Source: Rosa chinensis
Lineage: Eukaryota > Streptophyta > Magnoliopsida > Rosales > Rosaceae
DNA: 64,000 nt
Direction: 5' to 3'
Assembly (NCBI RefSeq): GCF_002994745.2
Contig: NC_037090.1
Location: forward strand, 21,006,001-21,070,000
Shown here: one piece after another, positions 11,609 through 23,166 of the stretch
Numbering within the stretch: the stretch's first letter is position 1
Layout of the letters: each line of letters opens with the position of its first letter
Position numbers and translations under genes: made by a program
The notes under the pieces: model-generated
Database searches by the model: none
What the model saw: the letters and a program-made list of their open reading frames with translations, nothing else
What the model was told of the DNA's origin: nothing

Positions 11609-13156
11609 CAAAAGAGCTTTACACAAAAGAACCAGTTTCTGCAGATTTTCAGTTTTCAGTAAAATCTGACCCAGTTGCACTCATTTCAAAACTGGAGCTA
11701 AACCGTTGAGAATTTGGGGTCAGTTTCTTCTAGATAAATATATTAGACACATATATGAACATTACAGAATTTGAATCACCCCAAAAGCATTTTTCTAGAA
11801 TTAGTTATGCAATTTTGAAATAGGGGGACAGAAGCTTGTATTTCTGGAAAGAATCTGCACATTGTTTTACTTCAGCCTTTAAAACCTTTACTCTTTGTTT
11901 GGTTTCACTTGAAATTCAATAACCATTTCAATCTTACTGAGTTGGTTGTCAAGCCATCATTCTTTCAAAATTTCTCAAGAATTTACCTCAAGTATTTTGA
12001 ACAATTCCGTGACCCTTGACAGCTCCTTTAAAACTCTGTTTTCGGCTTTCAGCAACTTGTCTTTTAAAAAGTGTTCTTACCCCCTCTTCCTAACAACAAA
12101 CCCCTTATTGGAACCCAAATGGTCTGGTTACTAGTTAGTAATTAGGTCAAAGGAAATGTTTTCTTTGGAGAGTTATGTGAGTGAATAGCTAGCCTAGTTT
12201 ATCGTGATTAATGTCACTTATTTGGTCTAGGCTTGATATCTTGGTAGGATCTTGTGAAGTGGTGGTTGCTACAAGGTTGCATTGAGGCCAAGTGCTGCAA
12301 GAGAAAGCTCGAGTTCCAGGTAGGGGATGCCTTTAACTCTATCTATGCTTTTCTTGCATATACTATGTTTTATATGAGGCCTCTTGCATGTTTTGGAAAT
12401 TATCTGTTTTTACAACTTGAAATGATTTGCGTGGTTTGGATTATTGTGTTGGCAATTGATGGGGATGTAAGGAGAGGTCAGTTCCTCCTTGAGCCACCGG
12501 TGGTGGGCAGTGTGCACCATGCCCTTGATATTTGTTATCTCCCCTTTGTCTCTAGCCTTGTGATTATTGAATTCCGGAAAGTGATTGACTAGATGGACGG
12601 TTGTGATGGAAGTGTGAAAGATGATCAATTGCCGTGGGATTGTAGTTACGTGGTGACGACCACGTGGAAGCGCAAACCGGTTTTTATCTATTACTTTTTC
12701 TCAAAACGATAAATCATATTTTTAAACTTAGATATGGGGGCGGGCATGGGCAATGACTGGATGTAGGAGCCTAACCCCTACTTTAGTTTGTTTTGTAGGC
12801 TGTTGTTGTCGAAGCTTTTGGGTACGGAGGATAATCCTTGGAGGACACAATTTGTTTTATTCTATTTAAAGTTTATTTCTTTTTGGCTTGCTTGATTTCA
12901 CTAAATTTTTGTAACATTATGTATGGTTGATGATGTGTGTGATTGCTTACCACCAAAGTGGAACCCTAGGGTTAGAACCTCCATTTGAGTTTAGGTCCTA
13001 GTGGGCTAGACCTAGAAGACTCACATAAATTACCATTTAATGAACTTAATGCAAACTTGGGCTAAGAACTAAAAATTGACATAGGTTCTAAAACTCAACT
13101 CAACACCACCTTCCTTTCCTCTTATACGCCTAGTTCGTAATCTTGTGATTACGAGC
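11609..13156 (+). repeat. left copy of a partial tandem duplication
   Basis: Shares continuous similarity with 13331-13787 plus 19126-20232 (right copy). Matching landmarks are AAAGAGCTTTACACAAAAGAACC, GTGAATAGCTAGCCTAGTTTAT, the block around AAGTGGTGGTTG, GGGCGGGCATGGGCAATGAC and CTAGTTCGTA. The right copy begins inside the LTR-like sequence, so it is a segmental repeat rather than a second complete LTR. Confidence 0.8.
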
Positions 13157-14853
13157 CAAGCCCACTATACAAGCCCAAGAATTTCGGGCTTATAGATTTC
13201 TTGTTCTCCAACCCAAAGGCCTTATCTCTTTGAGGAATCTTAGGCCCAAAATACTTTCTCTCTAAGTGTCGCGGGCGTAGGGTTCCTTGGGGAGGCGGCG
13301 CTGTGGTAATCCGGTCTCCGGGTCGCCACACAAAAAGAGCTTTACACAAAAGAACCAATTTCTGCAGTTTTCAGTTTCTAGTATAATCTGACCCAGCTTC
13401 ATTCCTTTCAAAACTGGAGCTGAACCGTTAATAATTTGGGATTGATTACTTCTAGAGAAATATAGTAGACACATATATGAACATTCTAGAATTTGAATCA
13501 CCTTAAAATAATTTTTCTAGAATTAGTTATGAAATTTTGAAATAGATGGACGGAAGTTATTATTTCTGAAAAGAATCTGCACATCGTTTTACTTTAGCCT
13601 TTAAAACCTTTACTCTTCACATGACTTCACTCAAAATTCTATAACTATTTCGTTCTTTCTGAGTAGGTTGTTAAACCATCTACTTTCCAAAATTTTCCAA
13701 GAATTACCTCAAGTATTTTGGACACTCTTCCTTGGCCCTTAACAGTTCCTACTTAAACTCTGTTTCCAGCTTTTGACAACTTGTCTTCACTACACCAAAA
13801 ACCTCAACAGACTACGCTTTTCACACAACGAAAAAAAAAATTTCCGTTGTGTGTTGATGGAAATTGCTTCATACAACACATTTAAGAAACTTTCGTTGTG
13901 CAAAGATGTTACAATTCAAAATTTTTTAGATAGAAGAATATTGCACAACAGTTATAAAGAATGTTATGTTGTCTGAATGAAAAAAAAATAGCGGGATATT
14001 TTCCCCCTACCTTTACTCATATTTGGCTCCAATTTCTAACTCACATGCCCTGCCAAAGTACTACTTGTACAACAGAATACTTATATGTGTTGTAGGATTG
14101 GAACTTGGAAATTGTCACACAACATGCAGTTTAATTGTGTTGTCCAATTGAGGGAGATTACATTGGAGATATTTAATGTGCCCTAGAATGAGTTTCATTC
14201 CCCCCAAAACGACCAAATTTTGGCAAATGATTTGTAAGCTCCTACAACAGAACGACATATTTTTGTTGTGTGAATGTAAAAGCCATCCTAGCTAGCGCCA
14301 AAAATGAGTTTGTACTTGCACATAATAGGCGGGAGTTTTCATTCTTTGGTCTCTCAGCTGAAGTATAAAGTAGACAATCAGACCACACAACATCATTTAT
14401 GTGTTGTCTGAGTTTATTATAAAAAATTGAAAATAACTTAATGCGCCTTGTCCTCCCACACTAGAGCAAACTCATTACACCTAGCCGTTTTCTAACACAC
14501 AGCAAAACACTTGGTGGACTTCTTCAAGGAAAACGCTGGTACCATCTTCATCTCGATCAAAACCCATCTTCGCAAAACACCATCACCATTTTCGCAAAAA
14601 ACACCATCTTAGCCATCTTCTTCTCAAAACCCACCTTCGCAAAACACCATCCCCATCTTCGCAAAACCCATCTTAGCCATCACCACTTCTCAAAACACTA
14701 GATTCAAGTTGAAGATGAGGAGAACGAAAATGGGGTTCTTCTGGGCTATTGGATTAGATTAGGGTTCTTCGATCTCTGGGTTTACAACGTCGATTTGGGG
14801 ATTTGTGGGCTACTCGATTTGTGGGTTTGACGGCTACTCGATTTGGGGTTTTC

Positions 14854-15140
14854 ATGACTCTTCGTCCTCTCTTCGCAATCGCACTCGTCGTCTTGTTCAT
14901 TGCTTCTGGTAACTATTCCTCTTAACTTTTTTCACCATTTAATTTGTTTTTACTTAGGGGGAATTCTGAAGTTGAATGATAGATCTAGGTTTGTGATAAT
15001 TCTAGTAATTTGTGATTTCTGGGCGTGGATCTACAGGTTGGTATTTGGCGTGGAAGCTATATATCTCATTGGCCTCATACTCGCCAGTTGCCAACAAACG
15101 ACACGCAACGAAGAAGAAGATAACCAAATCCCAAGACTCT
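14854..15140 (+). pseudogene. two-exon signal-anchor reading frame inside the CACTA element
   Basis: The ATG at 14854 opens MTLRPLFAIALVVLFIAS, a hydrophobic signal-peptide or anchor segment. Exon 1 ends at 14908 before GGTAAC. An acceptor (CTACAG, 15031-15036) gives exon 2 (15037-15140), reading WYLAWKLYISLAS and then a lysine-rich tail (KRHATKKKITK), with a GT donor at 15141. The two exons join in frame (159 bp, 53 codons). I do not recognise the parent gene. Upstream, 14460-14720 looks like a leader with repeated CATCTTCGCAAAACACC units. It could be a second captured gene or the first exons of a chimeric transcript with the rhodanese exons downstream. Confidence 0.45.
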
Positions 15141-15434
15141 GTAATTTGCTTACTCTCACTCTCACTTTCTGACTCCAATAGAAGCTCTGGGATTTCCGTC
15201 TCTGAATACTCACACCATTTCGTGCTCTAGTTTTCAGAAACGAAAACCCACCAAATTACCATATGAAACAAACCATTGTTCAAGCTCTTCTTCAATACCG
15301 AAATGACCCTCTTACAGAACCACCATTTTATAAGTAAATTCTCAACCTTTGTCATGTTCTGGTTACTGGGTTTCTCTTCTTATTTAAGTTTTCTTGTCTA
15401 TTTTCTAACTTGGGTTGTTTCTAATTCTGAGTAG

Positions 15435-18125
15435 GAGTGCTACAAGAATGCAAGCTGACAATGAAGATTTCGAGTTGAAGCAAATGAGAGATATGGCTGC
15501 TACCAAAAAAAGATGGGATGCTCTGGTATGCTATGAAACTGAGAGTGAAAGAGAGAGACTTCCTCTTTTACTTTACAGATTGTAATGATTTATGTTGCAT
15601 TTAGATATATTAATGTGGTTATTTAGAGTTTTAACTGTTTGATATAGATTAGGGACAGAAAGATTAAACCTTTAACACCAACGGAAGCTGGGTATGCAAT
15701 TCAACTATCTAACAAAACCTTTCTTGATGTTAATTTGTCCATCTATAGAACACAAAAAGGTAGACACAGCTTAATATTGTTTCCTTTCTATATTTGTTTT
15801 AGTGACTATGCTTAAATTTTCTCAAGTGTGTTATAGGCATGGGTTAAAGGCTCAACTTGGATTCCAATTTTTGATGTTGGTGACAAATTCGATGTTGGAA
15901 CTCTTTATAGAAAGATTATGGGATTCACTATGGGTATTGTGCTATCTTGTCTCTCTTAACTATGATCTAGTTTTACATTACTGCTATGCTTTATGCTTTT
16001 GATTTCGGGACAATTTTTGTGGCTCCCTAATGAATAGTTGAAATAATATCTTTACAATATGTTATGGGTGAAGGTAGTATTCCCTTGGTTAATCAAATGG
16101 CTTTTGACTTGAAACTTATCATTGCTTCTTATTTTTGGTTGTTTTACTCCACAATGTTAAATTCTTTTTTTAGCTTTTGTGTAGGGGGTTGGTGGAGTGG
16201 TGTGCCTACATTGGCGTATAACAAGTATGTCAGTTTTGGAGTCACTTCAATGAGTTCAATCTGTGCCATGGCTTTCTTGCTTTTCATCTTGATGTTGTTA
16301 GTACTGCACGAGTTAAGTTCATTGATTACATAGATTCAGAAGGGTATGAAATAGAAATAGAACATTGCAATGGATAGAACTTTTAATTGTTGCTTCACAT
16401 GTGCATGGTTGTTCGGTTATCTTGTTAAATGGAAGTGTTCTTTTCTCCATCTCTATTGTTTATTTTAAGGGGCAATTTGTTGGCATATGTTTTCAGCAAA
16501 AATCAAGTGATAGAATAACTTGCACATAATTATCAGTGCGATCAATTCTTATTATTTCTGGCATGCTTACATGGGTGAAGCCTCTTCAAGTTTTACCAGC
16601 CTTTTTACAGGATACCAACATGGTACTGCAACCTGTTAAAGGCTTCCTAAGCCAACTGAGTTGGTGATGAGATCTTGTGCACTTATTTTATAAATTCATC
16701 AGCATTTGATTTGGCCTTGTAGTTTTAAAGCATCTTTCTTTGTTTTTATCATATTGAAAAGTAAAGAAAGAAAGTCCTTGTAGAACTCTGCTATGTTTCT
16801 TGTTGTTTATACTTTGATTTAATCACGGCCTTATGGCTGCGAGTTTTACCTGTCAGTTGCCTAAGTTTTTCATTTGTGAAATTTAGTTTGGAGTTGGTTC
16901 AGTTGTGTTACTTTTTCCATCGCTAAATTTTACCCTATTATTTCCTGATGATTGAAGTAAGGAATTGTTTAACTGAACCTTGCTTAATTCTTCTACTTTA
17001 CTTGTTTGTCTAAAGATTGTAAACCCTGTATGGCTCTAGCTTTTGGAAAATCTAGAAATTACATGCATCTGTTTCGTCTTCAATCTGGTATTTCTCGAGT
17101 TTTTAAGAGGCGTTGACGTTTGGTTAATCCAAGTTTGTGCCTTAATCAGTTTCTAGGCTCACAAGTATCCTTTTCAGATATCTAGGTGTATGGGGAAAGG
17201 AAATAGGCTCACTTTATTTAGGCTGTTAGGAATTCATTTTGTGAGTGGTGCGGTTTGGTTAAATAATAAAAATGATCTTATTTTTGTAACTGGCTTTCTT
17301 CATGTGATGAATTATTGTATTTGCATATTCATTGGTTTTCCTCAACAGCCAGTTGTCAAAGGTTGATCAGAAATTTCCAAAGGATACCAATCTTATCGTT
17401 GCATGCCAGAAGGGATTGAGGTGCCCTATCTATTCACCTTTTTGTAGTATCATTTGTCTGGTTATGAAAATGATCTACCAAGTAAGATTGTGGCAGCCAA
17501 TTAAATATAACTATTGTATTATGAGGCATTTGGAATTTCTGCTTTGACATAACTGTAATTTATTTTTCATACAATTAATGCTATCCAGTGATTTGATTGC
17601 ATACATAGTATATATGGTTATTACATTGTTATTCCTATTTAATTATGACTCAAAAACTTTCTAGGAAGTCCAAATAGAACTAAGCAATACACTGAGAAAG
17701 GCTTTTAGCAAACAGTTCTGTTATTCAAACATAATGAAGATCATGTGGTCATTTTCTCATTTATATTCTTGCCTACAGAGTAATGATCTAAATTAGTAGA
17801 AAGTTGAGCACTAGATTTTCTCATTTATATTCTTGCCCACAAAGTAATCTACGCTGTATATTGCTCACCAATTTCATTACTGTCACATTTTATTGGCAGA
17901 TCTATAGCTGCTTGTGAGGTGTTGTACAATGCTGGCTACAGAAACCCCTTCTGGGTTCAGGGGGGTCTAGAGACTGCTGAAGACGAGGTAATTATGGTTG
18001 TATTGTAATTTTGATGTTGTTTTGTGACTACCATTTCCATATTTCTATTCTCTTTGGGTATTTCGCTGTGAACCACTGAAAACGTCTTATGTAGGAGCAG
18101 GATCTTGTCAGAGAAGCTATTTTTG
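15435..18125 (+). pseudogene. STR11: captured rhodanese-like (STR11-type) gene fragment, frameshifted
   Basis: Seven exon-like blocks with GT/AG borders lie at 15435-15525, 15648-15759, 15837-15933, 16185-16224, 17349-17420, 17900-17987 and from 18095. They read in order MQADNEDFELKQMRDMAA, LTPTEAGYAIQLSNKTFLDV, AWVKGSTWIPIFDVGDKFD, GGWWSGVPTLAYN, FPKDTNLIVACQKGLR and SIAACEVLYNAGYRNPFWV. This order and wording match the plant chloroplast rhodanese-like protein 11 family (Arabidopsis STR11). CQKGLR is the rhodanese active-site loop with its cysteine. The transit peptide and the C-terminal membrane part are not recognisable. A net 4-bp gain in the second block (near 15740) breaks the frame, so no functional enzyme is made. 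Intron phases otherwise remain compatible. Confidence 0.88.
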
Positions 18126-18245
18126 TACTTGCTAGATTTTTCTGGAGATATCCAATGTTGTGCATAGTATTAGCTGTGCTATTAACTAATCACTTTGAAA
18201 GAACATAGAATGTAACATTTTAGTTTAGAGTTGCATAACTGAATA

Positions 18246-18452
18246 TTGTTGCTTTGTCTGAATTATAGGTTTTGTACTTCATATGGTATTGCTGGTAGAA
18301 GTGAGAAGGGGAGCAAGGGTAGAAGCTTGGGGAGCTTTGGAAAGATGATGAAGTGTCTTTGCTCGAGAGAGCAGTTAAGAACACCACATATGATTTGGTA
18401 TTTTCAAATGTGGAATGAGTGGGCTAAGTTTGTCGTCAATAAATATATCTAG
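18246..18452 (+). other. coding-like stretch of unknown origin inside the CACTA element
   Basis: A 68-codon open frame follows the last rhodanese-like exon. A second frame (KLGELWKDDEVSLLERAVK) looks equally protein-like. It does not match the expected STR11 C-terminus. It may be a third captured piece, or chance. Confidence 0.25.
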
Positions 18453-20232
18453 GAGCTATTAGAATGATTTTTTGTATTTTAATGTATAGATGATTGAGAA
18501 ATACGTTCTTTATAGTACATTTGATTCTCTAATGTATGAATTGGAATACTTCAATAGATGAATTGGATTCAAATTTCTATCCAATATTGATCAGTACCAT
18601 TATTTAGGTAATAATGGAGTATTAATTTTGTCCAATTCTGATCACACAATGATCAAGTAACAATCATACCACACTAATACTCTACAAACTGTTGTGTGAG
18701 GAGTAATGATACAACAGAATTAATTAAACTCTGTTGTCGTAAAAGTTAATCACACAACAGAACCAATTGAACTCTGTTGTCCTAAAGTTAATCACACAAT
18801 AGATATAGTCCAAGAACTGAAGTTTGAAGATCAATCAGACAACAGACAAAATAAAAAAATGTTGTCTGACACGCTTAACATACAACAGCTTAAAACTGGC
18901 ACTGTTGTCTGAAGACAGCGCCTCAACTGCTGCGCAGCTGCGCTTGGCATCTGCCGAGCTATCACACAACAGTTATAACACATACCTGTTGTCTATGTGT
19001 TTATCACACAACTGTGTTCCACCGTTGTCTGATTTTTCATCAGACAACGGCTCACTATACAACGGTGGGACTCCAAATCCCACATCGGTTTTCTGCCGTT
19101 GTCTGATAAGATTTTTGGTGTAGTGCTTCTAAAGGTGTTTTTGTCACTTTTTCCTGAAAAACCAACTCTCCCTTAGAGCCCTAATGGTCTGGTTATTAGT
19201 TAGTAATTAGGTTAAAGGAAAGGTTTTCTTCGGAGAGTAATGAGAGTGAATAGCTAGCCTAGTTTATTGTGATTAATGTCGCTTATTGATCTAGGCTCGA
19301 TATCTTGGTAGGATCTTGTGAAGTGGTGGTTGTTATAAGGTTGCATTGAGGCCAAGTGCTGCAAGAGAAAGCTCGAGTTCCAGGTAGGGGATGCCTTGAA
19401 CTCTATCTATGCTTTTCTTGCATATACTATGTTTTATATGAGGCCTCTTGCATGGTTTTTGAAAATTATCTGTTTTACAATTGAAATGGTTTGCGTGGAT
19501 TGGATTGATGTGTTGGCAATTGATAGGGATGTAAGGAGAGGTATGTTCCTCCTTGAGCCACTGGTGGTGGGCAGTGTGCACCATGACCTTATTATTGAAT
19601 AATCCCCATTGTCTCTAGCCTTGTGATTATTGAATTTCAGAAAGTGATTGGCTAGATGGACGGTTGTGATGGAAGTGTGAAAGATGATCAATTGTCGTGG
19701 GATTGTAATTACGTGGTGACGATCACGTGGAATCGCAAACCGATTTTTATCTATTACATTTTCTCAAAACGATAACTCATATTTTTAAACTTAGATATAG
19801 GGGCGGGCATGGGCAATGACTGGATGTAGGAGCGTAACCCCTACTTTAGTTTGTTTTGTAGGCTGTTGTTGTTGAAGCTTGGGTACGGAGGATAATCCTT
19901 GGAGACCACAATTTTTTTATTTAAAGTTTGTTTTTATTTGCCTTGTTCGATCTCGTTAAATTTTTGTAACATTATGTATGGTTGATGATGCGTGTGATTG
20001 TTTACCACCAAAGTGGAACCCTAGAGTTAGAACCTCCATTTGAGTTTAGGTCCTAGTAGGCTAGACCTAGAAGAGTCATGTAAATTACCATTCAATGAAA
20101 CTAATGTAAACTTGGGCTAAGAACTATAAGTGACGTAGGTTCTAAAACTCAACACAACACCACCTTCATTTCCTCTTCCTCGCCTAGTTCGTACTCTTGT
20201 GATTATGAGCCAAACCCACTATACAAGCTCAA

Positions 20233-20745
20233 TGTACCTACATGTGCATTTGCAAGCATAATTAGCTATAATGAGCCACGTTCATTATACCGCCAGAGGT
20301 ACAGACTCCCGCTAAAGGAGTGACCTACTGAAGCATTGCCAGGCGGGCTACCGCCTGAGCCCCGAATTGCCCCCAGATCACTATTGACGCGCCGCCACGC
20401 GCCGTGCCAAGATAGCATCAGAAGCTCAGGACGCTGGGAATTGAAGCACATCAGTCCCACATAGAAAACAAGAAGAAGATCAGTCTTCCCCTCACCTATA
20501 AAAGGTTATCTCCTCTCTGCTCATTAATTACGCATTTTAGTACTCACCTATTGTTGTGCCGCCCATATGCATTGACTAACTTAGGCATCGGAGAAGTGAA
20601 GACCGCCCAACGCGGTCTCCCTCTGACGCCCTATTTCTCGTGTGACAGCTAGCGAAGGCTATACATCAATCCTCAGAGTAGCAATCGGCCCACCGGACCT
20701 GCATTAAACAAAAGATCGGCTACCGCAGGACTTTTAGCATTAACA
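20233..20745 (+). repeat. 5' LTR of the truncated gypsy element
   Basis: 513 bp, starts TGTACCTACAT and ends TTTAGCATTAACA. A TATA box (CTATAAAAGG, 20497-20506) sits in the middle. It matches the LTRs at 44356-44823 and 56189-56693 in reverse orientation, including ATAATTAGCTATAATGAGCC and CGCGGTCTCCCTCTGACGCC. Confidence 0.93.
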
Positions 20746-20798
20746 TTGGCGCCGTCTGTGGGAATCCTTGAACAAAATGTCATCCCACCACAATCACC

Positions 20799-22480
20799 AT
20801 GACTAACGATAGAAGGGGAAACGCTGAAGAGCAGGCAGACCAGTCAGCCATTCCCCAACCCACCAACCCTGCGATAAGCATCAACCGCGCACTATTTAGC
20901 ACCCTAGTAAACCCTGGCGGTGAGACAAACCCAGGTAGCAGCCGCCCACCAGGCCAAGACCTCACCTCTCTATATGAGCTGGCACTAGTGGATCTTCACA
21001 AGGCAAACAGAGAGCACGAACAAAAGCACAAAGAGAAGGCCGAGGCCCAAAAGCAGGTGGCCACGCTGGTGTCACGTTTTGAGGAGCTAAAAAGAACGCT
21101 ACCGCCAACCCAGCACGGAGCGAATAATCACGAAGCACCAGGCGCAGCCGGCCTAGTACCAGCGCATTGATACCAGCACCAGTAGTGCATATGCAGGTCC
21201 CGCTGAACCCACCAGAGCTATTGGGAATGGGACCACCCCCCGTGCCCCAGCTAATGTTGGAGCAAGAGGCAGAATCATCGCTGCACACCCACCGCTCAAG
21301 GGCTAGGGCAAGAACCGAGGGAAACCCACCTGCCCCCAGGTGAGGATCAGTCCAGCGGAATGCCCGGCCAGGCCCCGCTGGCGACGCAACCGCTCAAATA
21401 CTAGAAAGGATGCAACAGTTGGAACAAAGGCTAGTCCGAGCGGAATCAGGCGCCCCAACGCCAATTTCAAATCCGCTCTTCGCATCCAGGCCAAGACCAT
21501 TCACAGCTGCGATTTTGCAGGCTGTCAGACCAGCGTACGCAAAGACTCCAAAAATTTCACATTACAGCGGTAAGACTGATCCCTTCGTCCATATGGACAC
21601 CTTCAAGAAGGTCACCAACAACAAGGGATTCGATGACGCCACCCTGTGCCACTTGTTCAGCGAAACGTTGGACAATGAGGCAATGAACTGATTCTTCGAG
21701 TGCCCGCCGAGATCCATTGACTCATTCCAGGAGTTATCACGCGCTTTTCTTTCTCGATTCATCCTACTGTCCGCCGGACACCACAATACAAGCCAGCTGT
21801 TTAACGTCAAGCAGGGGACAGAAGAAACACTAAAGGCATTCGTCACAAGGTGGCGGGCGGCAACATCTCAATGCCGCGATCTTGAGAAAAACAATGGCTT
21901 CGACGGCTTTCAGGCAGGGATTTCTCAAGGGGCCATTCCTCTATCACCTCAACTACAATCATCCAAATGCGGTGTACGATCACCTCATGAGTGAAGCGGT
22001 CATTCATGCCTAAGCAAAATTCATCACATATGGAGAAACCCCACCGCCACTAGTAACACCAACAAAATCAACACAACCCTCCTCCAGCCATCAGGCGACC
22101 GCTAGCAAAACTCCCACCCCACCATCAACTAACAAGAAGAGGGAGTGGCAACAGGGCCATTACCAGAACAAGCGGCAGAAGAACCAACACTACAAGGGAA
22201 ACCACCCATCCCATGGGGACAACCGCAACAAACAAACGGAGCCCTCTTAGTGGTATGCAGTATCTACAGTCCTCACAGCCTCGTATGAGGAAATATACAA
22301 TCAGTGCAAGGATCAGATCCCACCACCGCCCCCAGGAAAGTACCCAAAAGCAGGCAAACCAAGAAACACCGGTAGGTGGTGCAAATACCACGAGGACAGC
22401 GGTCACAATACCAACAGCTGCAACGCTCTCAAAACGGCCATTGAGACCTTGTATCGTGATGGCAAGATGGAGTAGTTCAA
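20799..22480 (+). pseudogene. Tat gag, broken (truncated gypsy element)
   Basis: The ATG at 20799 gives MTNDRRGNAEEQADQSAIPQ, collinear with the gag start at 56135 of the second element. Stops and frameshifts follow: a TGA at 21340 region, TGA at 21689-21691 where the relative has Trp, a 1-bp gain near 21888, TAA near 22012 (Gln in the relative) and TAG near 22473 (Gln). The CCHC-like box (CKYHEDSGHNTNSC) is still readable near 22380-22425. Gag proteins of this type form the intracellular capsid; this copy cannot. Confidence 0.85.
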
Positions 22481-22481
22481 G

Positions 22482-23156
22482 GTGCGCCAACAACCGCCAC
22501 CTGTGATGGCCGACATTGAGCCCTTGGGCAGCATCAACACCATCGACAGCGGTGCTCCAATCATCAACATGTCTCATAGGGCAAGAAAGCGTTATGTACG
22601 AGCTAATCACCCAAAGGAAGTCTGCAACATCCGCTACGAAAGATCCGCTAAACTCCCAAAATCTGGTTGGGAGCCCATTACCTTCTCAGAGGAGGAGGAA
22701 CGTGGAGTACATCTGCCCCATGACGACCCATTCTTGATCGACACCATTCTCGGCAAATGGTCAGTGGGAAGAATCCTGGTGGATAGCGGGTCTGCTGTCA
22801 ATGTCATATTCAACGGCTATTACAACGACCTTAAGCGAAATAGAAAACTACTCTAAGATCATGAGCCACTGCTTAGCTTCTCCGGTGACGTCACACAACC
22901 GCTGGGTTCTGACTATATACGGCTAATTATCGGTGCTAGTCCATGTATGGCAAAGATACATACAGAGTTCATAGTTGTCGATTGTTTCAGCTCATATAAC
23001 GCCATCATTGGTCGGCCAGCACTCAACAAGCTCAAGTGCATCATCGCCGGATACATGCTGCTCATGAAGTTCCTCACACCCAACGGCACAGGCTGTGTCA
23101 AGGGAAGTCAGCAGTTGGCACGAGAATGTTATTCAACTACAATAGCACGGTCATGA
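22482..23156 (+). pseudogene. Tat protease region (truncated gypsy element)
   Basis: An open stretch to 22856 contains the retropepsin box ILVDSGSAVNVIF, whose Asp is the catalytic residue. It ends at a TAA (22854-22856) where the relative has Gln. The frame resumes to 23156 (EFIVVDCFSSYNAIIGRP) and then stops just before the RT frame. It normally cuts the Gag-Pol polyprotein and is inactivated here. Confidence 0.82.
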
Positions 23157-23166
23157 GATCCTAGCG

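Larger units (their letters stand above)
9306..13330 (+). repeat. long LTR-like sequence (about 4 kb)
   Basis: Begins TGTAGACCCCGTGAAATTCCG and can be followed to CCGGGTCGCCACA at 13329, giving TG...CA ends with a short inverted match. The layout resembles the solo LTR at 25721-28785: a GC-rich start, a pyrimidine-rich leader-like stretch (10440-10800), a GGTGAGTA-like site (11051) and a long AT-rich tail. No target duplication was found (CATTC against CAAAA), and an internal hAT MITE sits at 9968-10405. It is probably a solo or partial LTR of a large gypsy element, but the ends are uncertain. Confidence 0.45.
13788..19125 (+). mobile_element. CACTA (En/Spm) transposon carrying host exons (Pack-CACTA), 5,338 bp
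   Basis: The ends are CACTACACCAAAAA and TTTTTGGTGTAGTG (14-bp perfect TIRs, similar for about 30 bp). They are flanked by the 3-bp target duplication CTT at 13785-13787 and 19126-19128. Both subterminal regions (13800-14450 and 18650-19110) are full of short direct and inverted motifs of the ACAACAG / GTTGTCTG type, the expected transposase-binding architecture of CACTA elements. No transposase frame is visible, so the element is non-autonomous. The interior holds exon-intron sequence of at least one recognisable host gene (STR11-type rhodanese) and a second short spliced frame. The exact empty site can be reconstructed from the duplicate copy near 12063. Confidence 0.95.
13331..20232 (+). 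repeat. right copy of the partial tandem duplication, interrupted by a CACTA element
   Basis: The 13331-13787 and 19126-20232 halves together match 11609-13156. The first half is split by the transposon at 13788-19125. The right end is cut at CAAGCTCAA by the LTR of the gypsy element at 20233. The copies differ by scattered substitutions and small indels, so the duplication predates both insertions. Confidence 0.8.

Noticed and set aside
12254..12592. 112-codon plus frame, partly repeated at 19396-19602
   Set aside because: It is in the duplicated LTR-like sequence. The duplicate has a frameshifted version, and no protein family is recognisable.
20746..20764. Assigning the primer-binding site to a particular tRNA
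   Set aside because: TGGCGCC fits tRNA-Asp 3' ends, but the following bases (GTCTGTGGG) do not extend the match, so I left the tRNA unnamed.
22125..22610. 161-codon minus-strand frame, and similar plus-strand frames at 52420-55168 and 55639-56026
   Set aside because: Shadows antisense to gag-pol of the Tat elements. The sense strand has clear retroviral-type domains there.
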